This document shows, one piece after another, positions 26,637-35,063 of a DNA stretch of 64,000 nucleotides; positions within the stretch are counted from its first letter, which is position 1, and every line of letters begins with the position of its first letter. This DNA comes from Methanoculleus bourgensis MS2 (GTDB lineage Archaea > Halobacteriota > Methanomicrobia > Methanomicrobiales > Methanoculleaceae), in NCBI RefSeq assembly GCF_000304355.2, contig NC_018227.2, positions 1,612,001 to 1,676,000 of the forward strand, given 5' to 3'. Under the pieces are notes generated by a model. That model made no database searches. It was not told the origin of the DNA and saw only the letters and a program-made list of their open reading frames with translations. Position numbers and translations under genes: made by a program.

Positions 26637-28129
26637 ATCCGAAACGTATCTTCGGCATCTGTGTCCTGTTCGTGGCGCTGCTACCCCTGCCCGCCTGTGC
26701 TGGTGATGCAGGTACCCTTGCCGGGACCATCGGGGTGCTCACCGACTACCAGCGGGTTCCCGGGCTGGACGACGGGGCGGCCGCAGACTACATCGCCGGC
26801 AGGCTGGAGGAGTATGGGTATACCGTGCATGAAGAGCCTTTTTTCGTCGAAACGGACGCGGGACCGGCCACGACCCGGAACGTCGTCGGTATTAAGGATG
26901 GCTCCGCTTCGGGGATTGTCATCGTATGCGCACACTACGACGCCTACGGTCCCGACTGTCCGGGAGCGGACGACAACGCCGCCGGGGTTGCCGTGATGCT
27001 TGAGGTCGCACGGGCGCTCCGGTCGGAGCCTCTGGACCGGTCGGTCTGCTTCATCGCCTTCTCCGGCGAGGAGGTCGGGCTGCAGGGGAGCGCCGACTGG
27101 CTGGACCGCCACGCGGACCTTGCCGGGGATATCATCGCGGCCGTCAACCTCGACTGCGTTGCACGCGGCGACGAACTCCGCGTTGAGACCCTCCCCCAGT
27201 ACCACTGGATACTGGACACCGTCCCTGAATCTCCGGCGATCAACCATCTGATTGGATCGAGTCTCGGGGGCGACCACTGGCGCTTCTGGGAGCACCATAT
27301 CCCCGCCGCCCTGATAACCGACAACAGCGGCTACACCCTGCGGCATACCCGGAACGATACCCCCGAGACCCTGAACCTCTCCCTGGCGGCGTCCTGCACC
27401 GAAGCGGTGACCGGCATGGTCCGGACCCTTGCCGCCGCAGACGACACGACACCCCCGGCAGTGGAAGGGTCGGTCGAGGAGGACGGGACGATCCGGTACA
27501 CCGTCTCCGAACCCGCGGTTACGCATCTCATCATCGATGGGACCGACTTTGGCGTCCTCGCATCAGGGCAGGTCATCCTCCCGCCGGGCCCGCATACCGT
27601 CCGGGTCATCGCCTACGATGCGGCCGGGAACCGGGGCGTCCTGGACCAGGAGGCCGACGTGCCCGGTACCGGCCGCGACACCCCCGGGTCCGACCATCAA
27701 CCAGGGGGCATCAGCATCCCCTGGAAGCGGACGGAAGAAGACCGCGAGAAGTATGGTATGCAGCAGTACGGCATCCCGTTTGTCTCCCTCTCCTACGACG
27801 GCCCGGGAGAGGAGGAGATCAGGACCCGAGCCGACGGTTACGTGGACGGCATCCGGATCTCCGGGCTTGAGGGGGGCCATACCATTATCCATGCCCCGGG
27901 GCTCCACCGCTACGAGGTGGCGGCGGTCGCTGGCGGGGATGTCGTAGGGCATGACGAGACGACGTATCTCGTCAGACGATTGTATGACGACCCTATGCGT
28001 TACTACATCCAGAACAGCGCTGTGCGGGAGGCACAAGCCCCCGAGGACCCGCTCCCCCTGGTCCCGGTCGCATGCACGGTCGCCGCCTCGCTCCTTGCCG
28101 TCGGGTACCTCATCTCGCGGAGGCGGTAG
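26633..28129 (+). CDS. Secreted M28 family aminopeptidase
   Basis: 498 residues: signal peptide (1-21), M28 peptidase domain, a beta domain, and a C-terminal membrane helix followed by SRRR. Zinc ligands are complete: His in CAHYDAYG, Asp in PGADDNAAG, Glu pair in SGEEVGLQG, Asp in VNLDCVARG and His in RHTRNDTPE. It should release N-terminal amino acids from peptides at the outer face of the membrane. AAGGAG lies 5 bases before ATG 26633. Confidence 0.88.
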   Translation: MNPKRIFGICVLFVALLPLPACAGDAGTLAGTIGVLTDYQRVPGLDDGAAADYIAGRLEEYGYTVHEEPFFVETDAGPATTRNVVGIKDGSASGIVIVCAHYDAYGPDCPGADDNAAGVAVMLEVARALRSEPLDRSVCFIAFSGEEVGLQGSADWLDRHADLAGDIIAAVNLDCVARGDELRVETLPQYHWILDTVPESPAINHLIGSSLGGDHWRFWEHHIPAALITDNSGYTLRHTRNDTPETLNLSLAASCTEAVTGMVRTLAAADDTTPPAVEGSVEEDGTIRYTVSEPAVTHLIIDGTDFGVLASGQVILPPGPHTVRVIAYDAAGNRGVLDQEADVPGTGRDTPGSDHQPGGISIPWKRTEEDREKYGMQQYGIPFVSLSYDGPGEEEIRTRADGYVDGIRISGLEGGHTIIHAPGLHRYEVAAVAGGDVVGHDETTYLVRRLYDDPMRYYIQNSAVREAQAPEDPLPLVPVACTVAASLLAVGYLISRRR

Positions 28130-28167
28130 CAGAATGAACGATCATATGACACACAAGAGGTAATGGT

Positions 28168-29169
28168 ATGGCAGCAGAACAAGTCTTCACCGTGGCCGGG
28201 AAGGAGTTCACCGACCACCTCACCAGCCGGAAATTCCTGGTGATCCTTGCGTTGCTCCTGATGTTTGCCCTGCTCGGCATGCACCAGGGGATCGACCAGT
28301 ACAACAAGAACCTCGAGTCGTATAACCAGCAGTTACAGGAAGCGGGAGATTCCGCAGGACCCGGCATGATGCCTGAGCGGCCGTCGATCCTCTCCGTCTT
28401 CGGGTATCTGGTCAGCTCCCTGATACCGTTCGGAGGAATGCTCGCGATCGCGACCGGGTTTGACCTGATATCAAAGGAGAAGGAGTCCCGGTCGCTCAAA
28501 ACCCTCCTCTCGCATCCGGTCTACCGGGACGAGGTCATCAACGGCAAGGCGCTCGGCGGGGTTGCGGCTCTCGGGGTTGCCCTCGTCACCGCGTTCGCTC
28601 TCACTCTTGCCGTGCTCCTCGTCTGCTCGATCGTGCCGACGGCGGGCGAGGTTGTCGCGATCGGGGTCATCGGGTTTGCCTCGCTCCTCTATCTGCTGGC
28701 GTTCTTTGCCCTTGCTCTCGCCCTCTCGGTCGTCACAAAGGAGAGCGGGCATGCGGTGATCTACGGCCTGGCGCTCTTCTTCGCTATCGCCTTCCTGCTG
28801 CCGACCTTCGGGACCGTTCTCGGGGACGTGGTCGCTGGCGACCCGCCGCAGAGACCAGAGATGCCGGTGACCGTGGACGGGCGTCCAGTTGATGAAGCGG
28901 TATGGATGGCCTACGAGGAGGAGTGCAGGCAGCATACCGGGGAAATGGAGGAATACCGGGGCAGACGACAGGTGGTCACTGATACGGTCAACCTCTTCTC
29001 CCCAATAGTGAGTTATCATGCGGTGGTCTGGCCGGTCGCCGATCCTTCGGGTATGCCGCCGGAAGATGCCGCGGGCCAGATCTGGCGGGGTGTTGCGGCG
29101 TTGGTCGTCTTTTCGTCGGTCTTCTTTGCTGTCGCCTACGGGAAGTTTATGCGGATGGATATCCGATGA
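28168..29169 (+). CDS. ABC-2 type permease 3
   Basis: 333 residues with the same signature as permeases 1 and 2: AGKEFTDHLTSRKFLVILAL, GFDLISKEKESRSLKTLL, PVYRDEVINGKALGG and a terminal FMRMDIR. Six helices with a charged external loop rich in Glu and Arg (ECRQHTGEMEEYRGRR). It follows the M28 peptidase by 38 bases and is probably in the same operon. No ATPase gene accompanies it. Confidence 0.82.
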   Translation: MAAEQVFTVAGKEFTDHLTSRKFLVILALLLMFALLGMHQGIDQYNKNLESYNQQLQEAGDSAGPGMMPERPSILSVFGYLVSSLIPFGGMLAIATGFDLISKEKESRSLKTLLSHPVYRDEVINGKALGGVAALGVALVTAFALTLAVLLVCSIVPTAGEVVAIGVIGFASLLYLLAFFALALALSVVTKESGHAVIYGLALFFAIAFLLPTFGTVLGDVVAGDPPQRPEMPVTVDGRPVDEAVWMAYEEECRQHTGEMEEYRGRRQVVTDTVNLFSPIVSYHAVVWPVADPSGMPPEDAAGQIWRGVAALVVFSSVFFAVAYGKFMRMDIR

Positions 29170-29404
29170 GGGCGGAGAGCGGCCCACCTTGCGCGCATCT
29201 CCCCTCTAACGAGGGGCCGCGCCAAAGACGGGTCAATGGTATCGCCGGATCTCGATATCAGCGGGATGTGTACAGGGTTCAGGTCGGCGTGTGTTCTCAA
29301 ACCCGTGAGATGGTGATCAGGGTCGGTTTCGACTGGAGATCGGCCGCCCCACTCATGCATCGGACTCTTCACTGCTATTTTGGGAGATCCGGCGGGCCTG
29401 AGCC

Positions 29405-29620
29405 GCGGCGACAATTCAACGCGATGGAGAGAAACGTTATGGGGAGCAACGCCGAAGTCTCGATCGGCGATACCGCACGCGGTATCCCGCGGGGGCCGGG
29501 TGTCTCGATTGGCGTCGTGCCCCGACCCCCACCGCGTGCCCGGAGGGCAATAGGGTTGTGGCTGTCATCAAGGATAGTCGTTGCGGTTCTGTGGCCTCCC
29601 GGGGCATGCAAATACGGAGG
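29405..29620 (+). repeat. Upstream repeat, copy C (complete unit)
   Basis: The most complete copy. Its left part (29405-29470) matches copies B and D, with GACAATTCAACGCGATGGAG, and its right part (29481-29620) matches copy A. It ends at the ribosome-binding site of the small secreted protein gene. The unit could be a duplicated promoter/leader block or a decayed small mobile element. Confidence 0.8.
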
Positions 29621-29628
29621 TCGAGTAG

Positions 29629-29826
29629 ATGGAGCAAAGAATCAAAATGCGGCCACTCCCCTTACTCATAGTGGTGCTGTTAATGGCTGCGGTGGTGCCT
29701 GCAAGCGCGTACTACTACTGTTGCGCAGAGTGGGGAAATAATTATAGTAATAATCCGGATTTCGAAAATTCAAATTTAGACTGCAACGAGGAAAATGCAA
29801 AGGGATTTTTTGAGGTGATCAGATGA
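29629..29826 (+). CDS. Small secreted protein
   Basis: 65 residues: signal peptide (about 1-27, ending VVPASA) and a short mature part, YYYCCAEWGNNYSNNPDFEN, that is rich in Tyr, Asn and Cys. CGGAGG lies 8 bases before ATG 29629. The stop overlaps the next gene by ATGA. Codon use at the 3' end is more AT-rich than in the neighbours. No family recognised. Confidence 0.6.
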   Translation: MEQRIKMRPLPLLIVVLLMAAVVPASAYYYCCAEWGNNYSNNPDFENSNLDCNEENAKGFFEVIR

Positions 29827-30785
29827 ATATAAAACAAATTGGGATAAGCGCCGGAATCCTTGCGCTCCTGGGAGTACTCTGTGCCATTGGCATACCCCTG
29901 CTTCTCAGCGACGGGCATGCACCCGGCGCTGACCATTCCAACCTGACAGGCAGCATGAAATCGGGGAGTACCACAAACCTCACCTACACCCTCTCTGCTG
30001 CGTTCCCATCAACGCCTGAGACGGTCGTCCTGTACCGGGTGGTGGAACCGGAGATCACGACAGAACTCGTCTCAGCGATGGCTGAGAAGATGGGCCTGGA
30101 AGGAACGATCCGCGAGTCGCATGACCAGATCCTGCTCTCCGACGACCCCTACTCACTGGAAGTCCATACGAGGTCAGGACGCGTTGCCCTGATCGATCTT
30201 CCTCGCTGGATGAACCCAAACGGCAACGATCTGCCGGAAAACCTCCCCTCAGATGATGAGGCGGTCGGAATCGCAACCCGGTATCTTGAGAAGACCGGTC
30301 TGATGCCCCCCGGTGCAGTCCTCTCTGGCATCGAGCACCCCCGGATCGTTGAGTACGACGAGAACGGTGAAGAGATCGGCATCGCCTTTGAGGATGTTCA
30401 GGTCTCCTACTCCCGCACAATCGACGGCCGGCTGGTTGTCGGCTCGAAACTGACGGTTGAGATCGGCGACGGCGGGGATATCCTGAACGTCTACAAACTC
30501 TGGAGGGACTGCACCCCGGAGAAGGAGATAGCGGTCATTCCGCCGCAGGAGGCGTTTGAAGAATTAAAGGCCGCCGGGGTAGCGGCTGACACAGAGGGCC
30601 AGACCGTGGTTATCACCGGGATCGAACCTGGCTACTATGAAGCATCGGCGATGGATGAACCTGCCTACCTCATCCCGGTCTACATCTTCACCGGTGAGGT
30701 GCGGGATGGGACCGCGAAGACTCCGTTTGTCAGGTATATCCCCGCGTGCCCTGACCTTCGGGAGGAGATCCCGGCGGTGAAGTGA
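29823..30785 (+). CDS. Membrane-anchored exported protein, unknown
   Basis: 320 residues with an N-terminal membrane helix (about 9-28) and an external domain with an early NLT sequon and SGSTTNLTYTLS. The later part (SYSRTIDGRLVVGSKLTVEI, then GDGGDILNVYKLWR) resembles two-lobed YycI/PepSY-like folds, but no firm family can be given. Coupled to the upstream small protein by ATGA. Confidence 0.6.
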   Translation: MNIKQIGISAGILALLGVLCAIGIPLLLSDGHAPGADHSNLTGSMKSGSTTNLTYTLSAAFPSTPETVVLYRVVEPEITTELVSAMAEKMGLEGTIRESHDQILLSDDPYSLEVHTRSGRVALIDLPRWMNPNGNDLPENLPSDDEAVGIATRYLEKTGLMPPGAVLSGIEHPRIVEYDENGEEIGIAFEDVQVSYSRTIDGRLVVGSKLTVEIGDGGDILNVYKLWRDCTPEKEIAVIPPQEAFEELKAAGVAADTEGQTVVITGIEPGYYEASAMDEPAYLIPVYIFTGEVRDGTAKTPFVRYIPACPDLREEIPAVK

Positions 30786-30822
30786 CCGCCCCGGTCACCT
30801 TCTATTTTCGGGGTGAGTGCGT

Positions 30823-31392
30823 ATGAAGAAGGTTTTGTATCTTGTCATCGCCTGTGTCGCCGTGGGTGCGCTGATCCTGGTTGGAGCAGATGTACTCTCG
30901 AATCCAGGCCTGCAAGGGGCCGGTAAGGAGATGCCGGGGGAAGTTCCGGAGAGCCAGACGCCTTGTTCGGCAGACGGTCCCCGGGAGGATACTCCCTACA
31001 TCGAGATCCATCGTGCAGGGGGCAGGAGCGTCTTCCTCTATCCAGATGACTCCGGGTATCCTGCCATCGAAGCAGAATGTCGAGAGCAGATCCAGAGCAT
31101 CTCTGGCCAGTATAAGATGGGGTTCTCGTCGGCGGAACTGGAGGCCATGAAACAGAACGGCACCTACGTCGCGATGAACTTCTCGGTTCCCACGACGTTT
31201 GAGACAAGTTATCTCGTTGGTGGGTTGCTGAAGGTGATCACGGTAAACGAAGCGATAATCTTTCTCGATCTCGAAGGCTATCCTGAGACCATGATCATCA
31301 CGCGGGCTGATGATAAATCCGGGGTCTGGGACACATCACGCAACCGCAGGGAACTCCGCGATCTGGTCGCGCCGGTTATGCAGGAGTCGTAG
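30823..31392 (+). CDS. Exported protein, unknown
   Basis: 189 residues with an N-terminal helix (VLYLVIACVAVGALILVGAD) that is either a signal or an anchor. The mature part has an acidic Pro-rich linker and a compact domain ending in VWDTSRNRRELRDLVAPV. GGGGTGA lies 6 bases before ATG 30823. The third gene of a small operon of exported proteins. Confidence 0.6.
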   Translation: MKKVLYLVIACVAVGALILVGADVLSNPGLQGAGKEMPGEVPESQTPCSADGPREDTPYIEIHRAGGRSVFLYPDDSGYPAIEAECREQIQSISGQYKMGFSSAELEAMKQNGTYVAMNFSVPTTFETSYLVGGLLKVITVNEAIIFLDLEGYPETMIITRADDKSGVWDTSRNRRELRDLVAPVMQES

Positions 31393-31578
31393 AACCCGAA
31401 GGATAACGGCTCGGATGCCTGCAGATAATTCTCTCGGGAAGGAGTCGCGAACGAGGGAACGCTGCTCTCACCAGCAGGCACGATCTCCGGCTCGGGTCCG
31501 ACCTCTCCATTACGGTGGATCGTCTGTTCGCCCGGCACTAGTGGAGCATTTCATCTAATATTGTCCATGCAATACCGT

Positions 31579-31657
31579 CTCACGCGAAGGGCGCGAAGCC
31601 GCGAAGTTCGGTTGCTGGGCGGCAGAGTCCCCTTCGCGTTCTTCGCGTCTTCGCGTG
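31579..31657. repeat. Palindromic GCGAAG element 1
   Basis: Left arm CTCACGCGAAGGGCGCGAAG, extended by CCGCGAAG; right arm CCTTCGCGTTCTTCGCGTCT, extended by TCGCGTG. The arms are nearly complementary over about 28 bases with a loop of about 25. Similar elements lie at 45165-45244, 45267-45351, 51671-51754, 51782-51858 and, degenerate, 59608-59670. All are intergenic. Confidence 0.85.
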
Positions 31658-31959
31658 CGGTGGCGATCGCTACTACGCATCAGGACCCGCACCATAAGGT
31701 GAAACGGTCCACTGGTCGATTTTGGTGCGGTACATGCCGAAACCCGGTGCGCCGGCGTACACGCATCACCCCCCACCGCCACCACCGGGCCCGGTAATCG
31801 CCCGGGTTCTGCAATCCCCGGCAATTCGTCCGGTTACCGGTCCCTGGTACCGTTGGCTCGAAGGGGGGCGGTGAGGGTCAATTTCCACTGGAGATGTCCC
31901 TCCCCATCCATATTACCAACATAAACCTTCAATTTGACGATATCAACGGTTCCAACCCC

Positions 31960-31997
31960 CCGATGACAATTCAACGCGATGGAGAGAAAGGTTAAGG
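31960..31997 (+). repeat. Upstream repeat, copy D (fragment)
   Basis: CGATGACAATTCAACGCGAT followed by GGAGAGAAAGGTTAAGG matches the first 38 bases of copy C. It lies 33 bases upstream of the start chosen for the secreted protein of module 2; an in-frame ATG at 31979 is part of the repeat and is therefore not taken as the start. Confidence 0.7.
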
Positions 31998-32029
31998 TCA
32001 GGGACCTGGACGTAATGCGTGGTGATCTC

Positions 32030-32521
32030 ATGAGCGTAGCGAAACGCAGTGAGTACGTTGCAGAAAGAATGCTTCTTGTCGTCCTGCTCATCGCACTCCT
32101 TCTCGTCCCCGGCGCTACGGCCCGGGCCTGCATGCCTGCCACCGGGATTGTGGTAACGCCTGTCGCCGACGTCGGCGACGGCGTGGAGGTCCAGTCGATC
32201 GTCGGCACGATACACCCGGGCGAGTACCAGACCATCGAGAAGCCGGTGCCGACAGGTGTAAGAAGCATTGTGGTCAACCTCGACTGGAGCGGGCACCAGC
32301 ATCCAGGAACCGATTTGCTTACCCTGACCATAACCCTGCCGGGGAGCGCCGCGCTCGGTCCCTACCATGACGGTGCCGACGGGAGGACGGACGAGAAGAT
32401 TGCCCTCACCCTCTCAGGGTCCGATTCCCTGCCGTCTGGCACGTGGAAGTTCCTTATCTTCGGGGAAGACGTTCCGGAGGAGGGAACGGAGTATACGCTG
32501 AATGTCATCTATTACTACTGA
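32030..32521 (+). CDS. Secreted beta-sandwich protein, PPC-like (module 2)
   Basis: 163 residues from ATG 32030 (GGTGAT just before). A signal helix (MLLVVLLIALLLVPGATARA) is followed by a PPC-like domain: GTIHPGEYQTIEKPVPTGVR, LTLTITLPGSAALGPYHDG and SGTWKFLIFGEDV. It is a clear relative of the product of 20184-20627 and is likewise followed by a membrane-anchored double winged-helix protein. Upstream ATGs at 31979 and 32015 are less likely. Confidence 0.7.
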   Translation: MSVAKRSEYVAERMLLVVLLIALLLVPGATARACMPATGIVVTPVADVGDGVEVQSIVGTIHPGEYQTIEKPVPTGVRSIVVNLDWSGHQHPGTDLLTLTITLPGSAALGPYHDGADGRTDEKIALTLSGSDSLPSGTWKFLIFGEDVPEEGTEYTLNVIYYY

Positions 32522-32552
32522 GGGGTGCCGGGCCTCCGTAGGGGGCTGGACC

Positions 32553-33299
32553 GTGCACAGGGCAGCTCTCCTGCTCATATTCCTGGCCCTGCTCGTCCTC
32601 TGGAGCCCGGCAGCGGCGAAGATCATCGTCGAACCAGGCCCCGCCGAACTCCCTACTGATGGGATAAACGTCGACGACGAACGGTTCGTGCCGGTCTGGC
32701 AGGCCTACTCGCCGTTGGAATTCCTCACCATCCTCCTCCTCATCCACTGCCCGCTCCTCGCGATGCCCTTCGAGATCATCTGTTCAGCTGGTGTCCTCGC
32801 GTTCCTCGGCTACCGGACCTCACGCTGTCCCCTGGACAACAAGAAACGGTCCCGGATCTACGCCTGCATCCGGGACCATCCCGGGATCACGCCCACAGAG
32901 ATCGCCCGTGCCACCGGGATCAACCGCGGGACGACCCGCTACCACCTCTCCCGCCTCCGGGAGGCCGGCCTCGTCAGCGCCGTAAACCGGGACGGCAGGG
33001 TGGGCTACTTTCGGCGTGGTTACGATGCAACCTCAAAGACCATCTGCTGTCACCTCAGGAACAATACCCGCCGGGAGATCCTCGCCCTGCTCCTCGACGA
33101 CCCCGGCATCACGCAGTCAGAGATAGCCGACGACACCGGGATCTCCCGCTCTGCGGCTGCCTGGCACCTGCAGAGGCTCGATGCCGACGGGCTCATCGAG
33201 TCTGACCGCGACGGCCGGGCGGTGCGCTACGCGCTCACGGATGAGGCACTCGAGATCTTTGTGGTCCTGGAGCGGGGAGATCACGGCCGGGCGTGCTGA
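32553..33299 (+). CDS. Membrane-anchored double winged-helix regulator (module 2)
   Basis: 248 residues from GTG 32553 (GGGGG 7 bases before). Order: signal-like helix, external stretch starting KIIVEPGPAELPTDGINVDD, membrane helix (about 52-75), then two winged helices: HPGITPTEIARATGINRGTT with RYHLSRLREAGLV, and DPGITQSEIADDTGISRSAA with AWHLQRLDADGLI. It has the same plan as the product of 19321-20136. It would bind DNA from the membrane and respond to an outside cue, perhaps through the secreted partner encoded 31 bases upstream. Confidence 0.75.
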   Translation: MHRAALLLIFLALLVLWSPAAAKIIVEPGPAELPTDGINVDDERFVPVWQAYSPLEFLTILLLIHCPLLAMPFEIICSAGVLAFLGYRTSRCPLDNKKRSRIYACIRDHPGITPTEIARATGINRGTTRYHLSRLREAGLVSAVNRDGRVGYFRRGYDATSKTICCHLRNNTRREILALLLDDPGITQSEIADDTGISRSAAAWHLQRLDADGLIESDRDGRAVRYALTDEALEIFVVLERGDHGRAC

Positions 33300-33532
33300 G
33301 CTCGCCCTGGTAGGGGACCGATATCGTCGACTGATGACTGAAGGCCCCCTCCAGGCTGAACCGGTGGAAGTGCGGGGCGCTGGAACGGGAATAACCCCGG
33401 TTTGCCCCCTTCGCCGGCGGGTCGTGGTGGCCCCCTCCCGGATGAGGGGTTATTGAGACGGTCCCCCTGAAAAACACGGCTTTTGAGGTATGGATGAAAG
33501 TGGAAGGAGAGGTATATTACAAAAATTATCTG

Positions 33533-33760
33533 CTATCTCAATAATTTCGTCAGAAATTCCTCACGGGTAAGACCGGCCTGCCGAATGATCGCCCTCAACA
33601 CCCCTCTACCAAGTTCTTCTCCCTGATGATCAGGGATAACAATACTCCTTCCATCAGGATGTTGCAGAATGACATGACTGCCTTTCTGCCGGGCAAAAGA
33701 AAAACCAGATCCTTCCAGTACCTTTATGACCGCTTCAGCCTTGACAGGTCTTAATTTCAA
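33533..33760 (-). CDS. hicA: HicA family toxin
   Basis: 75 residues from TTG 33760: KLRPVKAEAVIKVLEGSGFS followed by ARQKGSHVILQHPDGR, with the catalytic His at about residue 29, and GRGVLRAIIRQAGLTREEF. HicA cleaves mRNA and is held by HicB. The TTG start is chosen because the family begins exactly with M-K-L-P. It overlaps hicB by 26 bases. The order hicB-hicA is the less common one. Confidence 0.85.
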   Translation of the reverse strand: MKLRPVKAEAVIKVLEGSGFSFARQKGSHVILQHPDGRSIVIPDHQGEELGRGVLRAIIRQAGLTREEFLTKLLR

Positions 33761-33959
33761 TCCTCTGAACCCCCACAAACTCTCGTAACTCATCTGGTTC
33801 AGGAGATTCATTGACTTCAAGGTAGAGCGAAATTGCCTCATCAAGCCGCCTGATTAACTCATCATAAGTCTTTGCCTGTGTAAAGCATCCCGGCAGTGAG
33901 GGTATCGAGGCATAGTAGTACCCGTCCTCGTCTTTCTCTATAAGGCAATTGACTTTCAT
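33735..33959 (-). CDS. hicB: HicB family antitoxin
   Basis: 74 residues with the HicB fold: LIEKDEDGYYYASIPSLPGC then FTQAKTYDELIRRLDEAISL. No DNA-binding domain follows, so this is the short HicB type. AT-rich DNA with ATATTATAAAA precedes the ATG at 33959 (minus strand) and no ribosome-binding site is seen, which suggests a short or absent leader. Confidence 0.88.
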   Translation of the reverse strand: MKVNCLIEKDEDGYYYASIPSLPGCFTQAKTYDELIRRLDEAISLYLEVNESPEPDELREFVGVQRIEIKTCQG

Positions 33960-34077
33960 ACTAATTTTATAATATAGTTTTGCGGATTAAATATTTATCT
34001 CGCAGGATCCCACAGTTGCAGAACTCTCGAAAGTCCCTATTGTTTCCCCCGACACACCTGGAAAATGAGGTCCCACC

Positions 34078-35007
34078 TCACCGAAACTCCTCGATCCTCC
34101 ATCCCAGGTAGTCCCTGATGACCGTATACGCAAGTTCCGGTGGGATCGCCCCCCGCTCGGTGATGATCAGGTCGATGTACTCAGCCGGCGTCACGTCGAA
34201 GGCCGGGTTTCTGACCCGCACAAACGGCAACCGCTCAGCCTCCTCCCGGGGCAGCACCTCGGCGGGGTCCCGCTCCTCGATCTCGATCTTCTCCCCGAGG
34301 ATCGTCCGGGGCGCAAACTTGTAGGTCTCAGCCGCAACAATGACGTTCGTTCTGGCCTCGTTTGCGGCGTGAGCAATCTGGGCCGTCCCGATCTTGTTCA
34401 CGACCGCACCGTTCACCGCGATCGCGTCGGCACCGACGATGACCAGGTCGACATCGTTGATGAAGTAGCGGACCGCCGAGTCGATGATATAATTTGTGCG
34501 AATACCGGCCTCGTTTAAGGTCCTGATCGTGATGAGCCCCTGGCCCCGCGGCCGCACCTCGGTCGCGTAGACCTCGATCTCCTTCCCCTGCCGGTGTGCC
34601 TCAAGGATACATCCGAGCGCCGCCTCAGAGTTGCAGTGGGTCAGGAGGACGTCGCCGTCAGAGATATGGCGTGCCCCGATCTCCGCTATCCACTCAACCG
34701 CATGCTCCGAGTGATTGATGAACTCAGCAGCCCGCGATAAGGTCGCCTCCCGTGCGGCCTCCACAGACTCAAACGAGTCCAGGGCGCGCATCACGTACCT
34801 GACGGCGTTCGGGAGCGAGACGGCGGTCGGGCGGGTGGCGGTGAGCACTCCGGCCGCCCCCTGCATCTCGCGCTTGAAGGTCTCAGGGTCGGATACGTCA
34901 AGATTGCGGGCGAAATCAGCCAGCGCCTCCACCGCCGCCCGGGCGATCCTGCCGGCTCCCCGGATCTCCATCTTCTTTATGTTTTCTGCCGTCTCACTCA
35001 GTAACAT
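34078..35007 (-). CDS. Ribose-1,5-bisphosphate isomerase
   Basis: 309 residues of the eIF2B-alpha/MtnA-like family. HCNSEAALGCILEAHRQGKE, ATEVRPRGQGLITIRTLNEA and VIVGADAIAVNGAVVNKIGT are typical of the archaeal R15P isomerase, with catalytic Cys in HCNSE and Asp in GADAI. It converts ribose-1,5-bisphosphate to ribulose-1,5-bisphosphate in the archaeal AMP pathway, feeding form III RuBisCO. Neither AMP phosphorylase nor RuBisCO is in the window. Related initiation-factor-like subunits are the main alternative. Confidence 0.85.
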   Translation of the reverse strand: MLLSETAENIKKMEIRGAGRIARAAVEALADFARNLDVSDPETFKREMQGAAGVLTATRPTAVSLPNAVRYVMRALDSFESVEAAREATLSRAAEFINHSEHAVEWIAEIGARHISDGDVLLTHCNSEAALGCILEAHRQGKEIEVYATEVRPRGQGLITIRTLNEAGIRTNYIIDSAVRYFINDVDLVIVGADAIAVNGAVVNKIGTAQIAHAANEARTNVIVAAETYKFAPRTILGEKIEIEERDPAEVLPREEAERLPFVRVRNPAFDVTPAEYIDLIITERGAIPPELAYTVIRDYLGWRIEEFR

Positions 35008-35063
35008 AGATCTTCATTCAAGAGATGACCAGAGACTACATAGATTTATTGACGTGAAAACAA

